Assembly (NCBI GenBank): GCA_963975155.1
Contig: CAXBFG010000002.1
Location: forward strand, 1 to 64,000
From: UBA5109 sp963975155
Lineage (GTDB): Bacteria; Pseudomonadota; Gammaproteobacteria; Pseudomonadales; Pseudohongiellaceae
Direction of reading: 5' to 3'
Length of the DNA stretch: 64,000 bases
Position 1 is the first letter of the stretch. Each line of letters begins with the position of its first letter. Shown piece by piece: positions 53,213 through 60,143 of the stretch. The notes under the pieces are model-generated. The model had not been told where the DNA came from and did not search any database. It saw only the letters and a program-made list of their open reading frames with translations. Position numbers and translations under genes: made by a program.

Positions 53213-54357
53213 CGGCCAAACACCCCTTCGGAAGCCAGGGCAGCCAGCGGCACCGCCTCTACCTGTTCAGCAAGTTTGAAACGCTTGTTACCGGGGTACA
53301 CAATGGCGACGGATTCAAGTTGCAGATCTTCCAGTGCCGAGCGGATGGACGGCGTTAGTTTTGGCACATCGGCGCGCTTGCATTCCACCCCCCGCAAGCA
53401 TCCATTTTTCGGTATCACCAAATCCATTTCCGCCCCCTGATGGGTCGCCCAGAAATAAGCGTCCTCTACATTCTCAGCCGTTATCACTTCTTCAATGACA
53501 TAGCCTTCCCAGGAAGCACCCAGTTTGGGGTGAGTCAACAAATCCCGCTGACTGGTAATTCCCAATAACTGATGTAACAAGCCGCTATCGCGCAGGTAGA
53601 TTTTAGGGGACTTTACCTGCCGCTTGCGAATATTGGCGTGCCAGGGTTGAAGTTGGCGAACCATGAAAGCGTCGGTTAACAAATCCAGATAGCGCCTTAC
53701 TGTGGATTCCCCCACGCCCATGGCGCGGGCAAACTCGGCAGCGTTCCAGATTTGCCCGTGGTAATGTGCCAGCATCGTCCAGAATCGCCACAGGGAAGTG
53801 GCCGCCACACGCACACCCCACATGGGAAAATCACGTTGTAACAGGGTTTCGATAAAGCCCTTGCGCCAGGCCAGACTGTTCTGCTCCGAAGTCGCAAGAA
53901 AGGCAAGCGGGAAGCCCCCGCGTAACCAATGCTGCTCCATGGCGCTCCAGCCCACTTCCTGTAAATCCAGCCCGCGCAGCAATACGGTTTCACTACGCCC
54001 GGCCAGGGATTCCGCTGACTGGCGCATAAGATCCCCCGAAGCACTACCAAGAATTAGAAACTGCCCTTTGAAATCCTGCCTGTCTGCTAAAACCCGCAGC
54101 ACCGGAAACAACTGCGGCCGCAGTTGAACCTCATCAATAACAATCAAACCTTCCAGTTCACCCAGTGCCGTTACGGGCTCGTCCAGGCGGGCAAGGCTCA
54201 CCGGGTCTTCCAGATCAAAGTAATTAAGTGAATCTTCCTCTACAAACTGCCGGGCCAGAGTGGTTTTACCGCATTGACGCGGCCCTGCGAGGACGGTTAT
54301 CCGGCTGCGGGAAAGAGCAATTTGTACGGCATCCAGCCAATGTTGGCGTTTAATCAT
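53209..54357 (-). CDS. AAA ATPase with DUF4143 domain
   Basis: The 382-residue protein is of the AAA_14/DUF4143 family. Walker A is LAGPRQCGKTT near residue 25, Walker B is LIVIDEVQLRPQLFP near 72 and FLILGSASGDLMR is a sensor-like segment. The C-terminal DUF4143 region includes SPKIYLRDSGLLHQLLGI and a nuclease-like EMDLVIPKNG...GVECKR, reminiscent of a PD-(D/E)xK core. The cellular role of the family is poorly defined; position suggests it belongs to the helicase/GIY-YIG operon. Confidence 0.87.
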   Translation of the reverse strand: MIKRQHWLDAVQIALSRSRITVLAGPRQCGKTTLARQFVEEDSLNYFDLEDPVSLARLDEPVTALGELEGLIVIDEVQLRPQLFPVLRVLADRQDFKGQFLILGSASGDLMRQSAESLAGRSETVLLRGLDLQEVGWSAMEQHWLRGGFPLAFLATSEQNSLAWRKGFIETLLQRDFPMWGVRVAATSLWRFWTMLAHYHGQIWNAAEFARAMGVGESTVRRYLDLLTDAFMVRQLQPWHANIRKRQVKSPKIYLRDSGLLHQLLGITSQRDLLTHPKLGASWEGYVIEEVITAENVEDAYFWATHQGAEMDLVIPKNGCLRGVECKRADVPKLTPSIRSALEDLQLESVAIVYPGNKRFKLAEQVEAVPLAALASEGVFGR

Positions 54358-54367
54358 GAAGGCAATT

Positions 54368-54408
54368 TACCATGAAATTCCTTCACTATGTAGTGGTTTT
54401 TCATGGTA
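54368..54408. promoter_or_regulatory. Perfect 9-bp inverted repeat upstream of the ATPase gene
   Basis: TACCATGAA (54368-54376) and TTCATGGTA (54400-54408) are separated by 23 bp and lie just ahead of the DUF4143 ATPase start. It could be an operator for the operon or a recombination mark. No protein partner is evident. Confidence 0.5.
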
Positions 54409-54422
54409 TATCCGTAGAAATA

Positions 54423-54572
54423 CTAGCTTAAGCTTTTGGCGGATTTCAGAATAGAAACAGCACCGTAAACGACGAGGGGAAACTCATCAGCGAAATAGAT
54501 AACCTCCTGCTCTGTCTGTATTTCTGTCAATTGCGACTGAATAATCCTGATCCGTAATAAATCATTATTCAT
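54423..54572 (-). CDS. Possible 49-aa small protein
   Basis: An ATG frame encodes 49 residues (MNNDLLRIRIIQSQLTEIQT at the start, ending SAKSLS). The helical N-terminus and hydrophobic middle (FPLVVYGAVSIL) look protein-like. The ribosome site is weak and I recognise no family. It lies upstream of and on the same strand as the ATPase operon. It may be a small regulator or a remnant. Confidence 0.25.
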   Translation of the reverse strand: MNNDLLRIRIIQSQLTEIQTEQEVIYFADEFPLVVYGAVSILKSAKSLS

Positions 54573-54667
54573 AGAAATGACCTATATTAGAATACTTTTA
54601 TATTTCGGCTCGGACAGACAAAGACTTTGATCAAAGTAAACTGTACTCACAAATTCTATAGATCATG

Positions 54668-54696
54668 GAAAAAGAGGCAATGAGCAGAGATGCTCA
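54668..54696 (-). terminator. Terminator-like hairpin after the ImmA/IrrE gene
   Basis: On the minus strand TGAGCA-TCTC-TGCTCA is followed by TTGCCTCTTTTT. It lies 20 bp past the stop codon of the metallopeptidase gene and would end the minus-strand regulatory operon of the cassette. Confidence 0.4.
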
Positions 54697-54715
54697 ATTT
54701 GGCTACTATACCACC

Positions 54716-55501
54716 TCAATCTTTTCCTGCCTCTTCAAGCATTTTTTCATTTTTCCATGTCAGTAGGGTGAGGGTTTCCCCCTCTACTAACCGCACTGTT
54801 TCCTCACAAACTTCATATCTATCTGCTTTCCACCAATTAAACCAGGAATCACCTGATGAGGTTATTCTGTTCGTTTTGGATTTTTCACCAAACAAGACTT
54901 CTATCGCTTCTGTTTCATGATCTAACTGGTCGTGTGGAAACAATTTTGCAGGAACGTCCTTATTTCTACGAAACCATTTTCTTCCATTCTGCGTATAGCA
55001 AACCAGCATACAAGGGAAATTTCCATACTCAACATATCTTATTGCTGTACAGGTTTTGCTTACATCAAAGTTATCCGCAATCGAAAAAATCGTATCGAAC
55101 GTTGGTCGTGTGTATTGTTTTGCAACCTCGTTAAAAATATATCTTGGTAATAGCAAATCAGCGGAGTAATTATCTGCAACTTTTTCTGCGTCACTTGTTG
55201 CGTTTACTCCAGCATAATTACCAATATCTTCTGTCCGGCAGGCAAAAGATTTACCTCGGTGATGATGCCAATGACCAAGTTCATGACCGATGGAAAATCG
55301 CTTACGTCTGTCGTATATGCCTTGATGAATAGTAATTATTGCCCGATCACCTGCGCCCAGTATTCTGGCTTCACAACCTTCCAGGTTTCTATACTTCACC
55401 TCTGCACCTTGATCCCAGGCTATGGCTTCTAGATCAATCTCATGAGGCTCAGTAATACCCAATGACTGCAATAAAACCTCAGATGGCGTTAATCGCTGCA
55501 C
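54716..55501 (-). CDS. ImmA/IrrE family metallopeptidase
   Basis: The 261-residue protein carries the zinc-protease motif HELGH at residues 73-77 within FSIGHELGHWHHHRG. The family (COG2856) cleaves repressors or anti-sigma-like partners: ImmA cleaves ImmR and IrrE cleaves DdrO. The start is GTG overlapping the previous stop by one base (TAGTG). Co-transcription with a sigma-like factor and an unknown adaptor suggests it removes an inhibitor to switch on the divergent ubiquitin-like operon. This is an inference. Confidence 0.9.
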   Translation of the reverse strand: MQRLTPSEVLLQSLGITEPHEIDLEAIAWDQGAEVKYRNLEGCEARILGAGDRAIITIHQGIYDRRKRFSIGHELGHWHHHRGKSFACRTEDIGNYAGVNATSDAEKVADNYSADLLLPRYIFNEVAKQYTRPTFDTIFSIADNFDVSKTCTAIRYVEYGNFPCMLVCYTQNGRKWFRRNKDVPAKLFPHDQLDHETEAIEVLFGEKSKTNRITSSGDSWFNWWKADRYEVCEETVRLVEGETLTLLTWKNEKMLEEAGKD

Positions 55502-55920
55502 TATTTGATATTTCCATTCTTATCAATTACACCAAGATCAATGAGGTCTTGCAAAATTCCATCAATATCCATCTCTGACATTTCCTCCTCATTACGTGCA
55601 GCTAGGGTTAAACTATTAACAGACTCCTTAGCTTGATTAATTAGCTTTCTTTTATCACCTATGGGAAATGATAGAACATTGGTATCGGTTTTAACTGGTT
55701 TACTTTCTTTAAGCTGCTCTTTAGCAAGAGTCAATCTGAACTTTCGGCTCTTGAGAAGAGCTGCGTTCATAATTTTCCGGGTTTTATCAACCTCAGAATT
55801 GATGTCATCGTATATTGCGCGAGCTTCATTCAAAATTTCCTCATCTGAAGATTCCAGAATGTCATCAACCAAAATATCTCTTACCGATAAAGGTAATTTG
55901 TGCTTTATATTTTTGTTCAT
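55501..55920 (-). CDS. Unknown 139-aa protein between sigma-like and protease genes
   Basis: I do not recognise this family. The protein is acidic and mostly helical (LSVRDILVDDILESSDEEILNEARAIYDDI near residue 11; KLINQAKESVNSLTLAARNEEEM near 90) with a central basic patch (LLKSRKFRLTLAKEQLKESK). It overlaps the sigma-like gene by 4 nt and the metallopeptidase by 1 nt, so the three proteins are likely made together. It is the most plausible cleavage substrate or anti-sigma partner in the module. Confidence 0.7.
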   Translation of the reverse strand: MNKNIKHKLPLSVRDILVDDILESSDEEILNEARAIYDDINSEVDKTRKIMNAALLKSRKFRLTLAKEQLKESKPVKTDTNVLSFPIGDKRKLINQAKESVNSLTLAARNEEEMSEMDIDGILQDLIDLGVIDKNGNIK

Positions 55921-56450
55921 GATGTATGCTCCTGTTCTGTGTGCGCGTTAAATTTTCTTCTCATCCTTCTCCGTATCGTGTTGTATTGTGTTTCACTCCA
56001 TTCTTCATTTTTCTGTATCTCGGCAGGGGAATGCCCATCATGTAAGTACAACATCAGCATTAGTATTTCTTCGTCCTCTTCAAAAATAATCTCTAACTCT
56101 TTAAATAATTGCTTCTCCAATACATCATCTTCAGGGCTGCTATCAGGGTCAGCTACCTGGCATTTCTCGATGTCACACGAGTCTCCTTCGCGCTCCTTTT
56201 TCTCGCGTTCGCTACTCGCAATACTTCTCATTACTCCTACGAGAAAATTCACAATTGGTAGATTTCTAGGGCATGTCTTGCGATCGCCGGAGAGAGTTCT
56301 TATAACTGCTTCCTGAACCAAGTCGTCGGCTTCCATCTCATGATTGCCAGTATATATTCTGGCGATCTCCGTCAACCTGAGAATATCAGCATCACTTAGT
56401 GCCGATACAGCCGCTTCCAGCTCTTCTTTCGATAGGTAAGTGCTATCCAT
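55917..56450 (-). CDS. Sigma-70-like regulatory factor of the cassette
   Basis: I start at ATG 56450 (177 residues, MDSTYLSKEELEAAV), preceded by AGGTAA; an 11-residue longer form from 56483 is possible. Region 2 is ADDLVQEAVIRTLSGDRKTC, then NFLVGVMRSIASSEREKK. Region 4 is degenerate (EILMLMLYLHDGHSPAEIQK, then ETQYNTIRRRMRRKF). It is divergent from the ubiquitin-like operon with a 197-bp shared gap, so it probably directs RNA polymerase to that operon. Confidence 0.8.
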   Translation of the reverse strand: MDSTYLSKEELEAAVSALSDADILRLTEIARIYTGNHEMEADDLVQEAVIRTLSGDRKTCPRNLPIVNFLVGVMRSIASSEREKKEREGDSCDIEKCQVADPDSSPEDDVLEKQLFKELEIIFEEDEEILMLMLYLHDGHSPAEIQKNEEWSETQYNTIRRRMRRKFNAHTEQEHTS

Positions 56451-56647
56451 ATAAATTACCTGTTTGATCTTATGCATGATCATTCTACCCCCTGATAATA
56501 ATGTAGGCTAACCAAGACCCCGCATACAGACACAATATAAAAATATTTTTTTTGTCCGCGAGATGCTTTTCGAGCCGCCTATATCTATGAGATGGCAGAT
56601 ATCCATCCCCTGACTAACTAAATATTAACTATTTAAGGGTAAAAACC

Positions 56648-56788
56648 ATGGCTAAGAAGCGAAATGAGACGACAAGCAAGCGTGCCGGCACTGCAGCATC
56701 AAAGGTGCTACGCAGCAAAACCGCCGGTAAAGCCGAGAAAACTGCGGCTGCGTCCGCTTTAACCCAGCGACCAAACCGCAAGAAATAA
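56648..56788 (+). CDS. 46-aa basic protein heading the ubiquitin-like operon
   Basis: This short gene encodes a Lys/Arg/Ala-rich protein starting MAKKRNETTSKRAGTAASKV and ending ASALTQRPNRKK. TTAAGGG lies upstream, and the next gene follows after 10 nt with a GGAG site, so it is first in the operon. I recall similar short proteins with a conserved (A/S)SALTQ ending from other genomes but know no function. The many Lys residues would make it a possible conjugation target or a nucleic-acid binder; this is speculative. Confidence 0.65.
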   Translation: MAKKRNETTSKRAGTAASKVLRSKTAGKAEKTAAASALTQRPNRKK

Positions 56789-56798
56789 GGAGTACGAC

Positions 56799-57113
56799 AT
56801 GACAGGTGTAAAAGACGTATTAGACGAAATTGAAGTAGTAGACCTTGAGGAATATGCCTGTTCCGACAGGCCGATTCCAAAACGGGTGAAGTATTACCTG
56901 ATTAAGGTGGATAAGGAGAAAATTCGTGTTCAATCCCCAATTACAGCGAAAGAGATACTGATCGCTGCGGGCCTGGATCCCTCTGAATACCACCTGCAAC
57001 AGAAATTCAAAGGTGGGAAACGAGAGAAGCTGGAGCCTGATCAGGAAGTAGACCTGAAAAAGCCAGGTATTGAACGTTTCGAGAGTGTTCCAACGGAGGC
57101 ATGTAATGGCTGA
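56799..57113 (+). CDS. Single-domain multiubiquitin-family (ubiquitin-like) protein
   Basis: The 104-residue protein has a ~27-residue acidic N-terminal extension and one beta-grasp domain of the Multi_ubiq family (PF14452). The domain runs YYLIKVDKEKIRVQSP, then TAKEILIAAGLDPSEYHLQQ, KGGKREKLEPDQEVDL and PGIERFESV. The C-terminus ends ACNG, so it lacks a diglycine; the last Gly could be the conjugated residue without processing. It is encoded directly before E2-like and E1-like genes with an 8-nt overlap. Together these indicate a protein-conjugation pathway. Confidence 0.88.
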   Translation: MTGVKDVLDEIEVVDLEEYACSDRPIPKRVKYYLIKVDKEKIRVQSPITAKEILIAAGLDPSEYHLQQKFKGGKREKLEPDQEVDLKKPGIERFESVPTEACNG

Positions 57114-57528
57114 CGGTCTCCGCAGGGAGTTTCTTCTCCCCGAAGAGGATATTCAGTTCCTTAATGGATTGGGCATTGAATGGGAAGCCATACAGGACGG
57201 TAATACACGCGGGGTTATCCTGTGTGGTTTCCAAATGCCCCAACCTTTCCAGCCGAGAAAGCTCAACCTAAAAATCAAGGTGCCACAGGATTACACCAGT
57301 GGTGCTGCACTTGACATGTTTTTCACGGACGAACATGTCACACGTTCAGACGGAAAAAGCATTGAACGATTGACCGAATCCAACCATTTCGATAACAGGA
57401 AGTGGTGGCAGTGGTCACGCCATTACCCAAAAAATACAAAATGGCGCCCTGGCATTAATACCCTTGGCACGCATATATCCTACATCCAGCACATTTTGAA
57501 CGAAGAAGCACGGGGAAAAATATGGTGA
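57106..57528 (+). CDS. E2/UBC-like protein (Prok-E2_E type), no canonical cysteine
   Basis: I start at ATG 57106 (140 residues, MADGLRREFLLPEEDIQFL), preceded by GGAGG and overlapping the ubiquitin-like gene by 8 nt. Family features are IEWEAIQDGNTRGVILCGF, the beta strands KLNLKIKVPQDY, and the C-terminal WWQWSRHYPKN...WRPGINTLGTHISYI. The only cysteine is Cys40, within a strand near the N-terminus, far from the usual active-site position. It may therefore use another nucleophile (Ser or His in WSRH) or act as a non-catalytic scaffold. Confidence 0.85.
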   Translation: MADGLRREFLLPEEDIQFLNGLGIEWEAIQDGNTRGVILCGFQMPQPFQPRKLNLKIKVPQDYTSGAALDMFFTDEHVTRSDGKSIERLTESNHFDNRKWWQWSRHYPKNTKWRPGINTLGTHISYIQHILNEEARGKIW

Positions 57529-58892
57529 TAAAACTTCGTATGACTGGTAAACAACATACCACCATTAAATCCCATGTGCTCGCACCAGATGGCAAAGAAG
57601 CCGGAGCACTATTACTCTGCGAACCTGTGTTACATGAAGAAACCACCATTCTGCTGATTAAAGAAATAATAAACATACCATATAGCGCCTGCGCATCTCG
57701 GACACCTGTTTGTTTGTTGTGGCCTACAGAAGACTATTTAATGCCTCAATACGAACACTTAGAGAAGGAATGTCTGTCTTTAATTATGCTTCATAGCCAC
57801 CCAAACGGGTTCAATGGCTTCTCGAATACCGATAATGAAAATGATTTGAAAATCTTGCCACGTCTGACTTCATGTATTGAAGGAAAGCAACCGCATGGTT
57901 CAGCAATTATGTTACCTGATGGCAGCATAATAGCGCGGATAATGAGTGAGAGTGGCGAATTCACCTCAATTGATATGGTCTCTGTCGTCGGCGATGATAT
58001 TCGGTATTTCGGAGACTTTCCAAATTTCGAAAACAATACTGATTTCATCAAAAAAACCGAACAGGTATATGGATCAGGCACTACCAGCATAATGCGGGGG
58101 CTAAAAGCAGGGGTGGTCGGCTGTTCCGGCACTGGCAGCCCCACGGTAGAACTTCTGCTACGCTATCATATCGGCCACCTAGTCCCGATTGACTTCGATA
58201 AAATCGAGGAAGGAAATTTAAACAGGATGCTCATGTCACGAGTTGAGGATGCAGATAATGGCACTTTGAAAGTTGATCGATGTGCGCAGTGGATAGAAGA
58301 AACTAGGTTGCCAACAAAAGTAACGCCTATTAATGGCTTGATTCCCTGTGAGATAACTACAGACACTCTCGCTGAATGTGATGTGCTATTCGGCTGTGTT
58401 GATAACGTTGCAGCACGTCACGCGCTAAATAAAATTGCATGTGCTTACCTGATCCCTTACTTCGATTTAGGTGTAGCCATTAAAGAGGATAGGAGCCTAC
58501 CGGGTAGTTTGAGGCAAGCCGTCGCCCGTTGCCATTATTTACAACCCGACCAGTCATGCCTGTTAGATCGGGAAGCGTTTTCTGCCGAAAGGTTACGGGA
58601 TGAAAATTTCCGTAGGGATGACCCAGAATTTTACAAAATTCTTAAAGAACTCGGCTATACAGGTGAAAGAAGCGATATCCAGGCTGTAATGACGTTAACA
58701 ATGGAAGCAGCCGTTATGGCAATGGATGATTTTATGGCTCGCTTAAACGGGTACAGGGTCGTATCAAACAAGGAATTTGATGAACAGGAGCGCTCATTTA
58801 CGCATGGATATTATGAGCACAACGCACATTCCTCCGAGAATATTGCATTAGGTATATTCCTGGCGACTGGTGACAAACATAAAAGGCTTTGA
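57522..58892 (+). CDS. JAB peptidase-ThiF (E1) fusion protein
   Basis: The 456-residue protein joins two activities. Residues 1-165 form a JAB/JAMM isopeptidase with Glu26, His91/His93, Ser101 and Asp104 in HSHPNGFNGFSNTD. Residues 190-445 form a ThiF/E1-like adenylylation domain with ATP loop GVVGCSGTGSP (197-207), DFDKIEEGNLNR and FGCVDNVAARHALNK. A Cys lies in QPDQSCLLD (346). It could both activate the ubiquitin-like protein and remove it from targets. Its start overlaps the E2-like gene by 7 nt. Confidence 0.92.
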   Translation: MVIKLRMTGKQHTTIKSHVLAPDGKEAGALLLCEPVLHEETTILLIKEIINIPYSACASRTPVCLLWPTEDYLMPQYEHLEKECLSLIMLHSHPNGFNGFSNTDNENDLKILPRLTSCIEGKQPHGSAIMLPDGSIIARIMSESGEFTSIDMVSVVGDDIRYFGDFPNFENNTDFIKKTEQVYGSGTTSIMRGLKAGVVGCSGTGSPTVELLLRYHIGHLVPIDFDKIEEGNLNRMLMSRVEDADNGTLKVDRCAQWIEETRLPTKVTPINGLIPCEITTDTLAECDVLFGCVDNVAARHALNKIACAYLIPYFDLGVAIKEDRSLPGSLRQAVARCHYLQPDQSCLLDREAFSAERLRDENFRRDDPEFYKILKELGYTGERSDIQAVMTLTMEAAVMAMDDFMARLNGYRVVSNKEFDEQERSFTHGYYEHNAHSSENIALGIFLATGDKHKRL

Positions 58893-58895
58893 TGA

Positions 58896-59237
58896 ATGAA
58901 AACTACAATAAAAAACTTTTTTGAGCGGCTCATCCAGCCGTTATCCAGATTTTGGGATAAACCATATTCAGTGCGATATGTTGAAGACCCGGTTGATCAT
59001 CCAAAAAAGAAAACACTTTATATTATTGGGACTGAAAAGGAACCCTGGCAGGTAGAGTTGATTTGTCCTTGTGGATGCAAAGATAAAATCGTTTTACCCG
59101 TTAATGATTCAACTTCACCCCGTTGGAGATTGAAAACTACAAATCAAGGTGTTCCTACGCTATCCCCGTCCATCTGGCGATCAAAACGATGCAGATCACA
59201 CTTCTTTTTGCAGAATGGAAAAATCAACTGGTGCTAA
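58896..59237 (+). CDS. DUF6527 family zinc-site protein
   Basis: The 113-residue protein has a CPCGC knuckle near 57-61, Cys-x-Ser-His-Phe near 98 (RCRSHFF) and a terminal Cys113 in INWC, consistent with one zinc site. This is the DUF6527 pattern, which I know mainly from operons with ThiF and E2 genes. It follows the JAB-E1 gene by 3 nt. A target-recognition or E3-like adaptor role is plausible but unproven. Confidence 0.85.
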   Translation: MKTTIKNFFERLIQPLSRFWDKPYSVRYVEDPVDHPKKKTLYIIGTEKEPWQVELICPCGCKDKIVLPVNDSTSPRWRLKTTNQGVPTLSPSIWRSKRCRSHFFLQNGKINWC

Positions 59238-59378
59238 GTAAGTGTAGAATAAATTTACTTGGCCTTCTGCATGATGCGCATGCCCAATTCTCTGGATTTT
59301 TACGATCTACTCTTGGCTACACAGGTCTCTAAAACGGAAGTGTTTAGATTTAATGGCAGTTATAACTTAACATCTTTT

Positions 59379-60143
59379 TTAAAATGATATTTCATCTTCC
59401 AAATCAGGTTCAGATTGATAATGCTTTTCATAATAATTCAGTAGAAACAACCCAACTGTAGCAACCGTATTCACAACCAGCATTGCATAGAGGGGGTCGG
59501 ATATGATTTCGTCCTCTGTGCCATGGGCTTCAGTATTATTACTTCTAATATTTTCTATGGCTTGAGAAGCACTTAATAAGCCTGAACCTATGTTTCTGAT
59601 ATTTGTGTTCAGGTTTTTGTCCGGAAAAAAATTGAATTGTTTAAGAATATGCAGAGCAAGCTTATACAATGTGTCTTTTGAATTGCAGCCATCTATAGAA
59701 TGGTCTGAACATATCTTTTTGATAATTCGCTCCAAGGCAGAATTGGCCATTATTATCGCCATAGATGGTTCTGAATAGATTTTCTCATGCGCTTTTTCAA
59801 AAGTTCTCCCCACATCTTCATATTTCTGGGAAAGCACGCCTTTTATTTCAGCAACGCTGTATATCATGCCAGGGATTTCAAAATTCAGGTCCACTGCAAT
59901 TTTAAAAAGCAACTCGTCATCCATGCTGTCCAGAGTCGCTGGAAGATCAATGTTATCGTTATCTTTTTGAGCAGATATAACGAAGTTTGAATGTCCAAAA
60001 TCATCATAAACGATATGCCATCTTGAAATATATCGCTTTACGTTTTGATATTTTCTTGTCTCAAATTTTTCCCATAGAGCCTTTTCAATACGCTCAATTA
60101 TATCCAGCATCGAAGATGGCGATATCATTGTAGTGGCTTGCAT
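59379..60143 (-). CDS. Abortive-infection (Abi-C) family protein
   Basis: The 254-residue helical protein has the Abi C-terminal domain pattern: SMAIIMANSALERIIKKIC near residue 127, then NIRNIGSGLLSASQAIENIRSNN and TEAHG near 210, then a hydrophobic C-terminal helix. Homologues occur beside restriction-modification genes, and some act as HEPN-type RNases, though I do not see a clear RxxxxH. Its start overlaps the methyltransferase stop by one base (TGATG), so the two are coupled. Confidence 0.72.
   Translation of the reverse strand: MQATTMISPSSMLDIIERIEKALWEKFETRKYQNVKRYISRWHIVYDDFGHSNFVISAQKDNDNIDLPATLDSMDDELLFKIAVDLNFEIPGMIYSVAEIKGVLSQKYEDVGRTFEKAHEKIYSEPSMAIIMANSALERIIKKICSDHSIDGCNSKDTLYKLALHILKQFNFFPDKNLNTNIRNIGSGLLSASQAIENIRSNNTEAHGTEDEIISDPLYAMLVVNTVATVGLFLLNYYEKHYQSEPDLEDEISF

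Larger units (their letters stand above)
54358..54715. other. 358-bp junction between the DUF4143 ATPase and the ubiquitin-like cassette
   Basis: The stretch contains the inverted repeat at 54368-54408, a weak 49-codon frame (54423-54572) and a terminator-like hairpin of the cassette at 54668-54696. It is the left boundary of the cassette. I see no transposase remnant or obvious target duplication here. Confidence 0.5.

Noticed and set aside
55917..56483. Full-length housekeeping-type sigma factor
   Set aside because: Only region 2 and a degenerate region 4 are present; the gene context and length indicate a small specialised factor.
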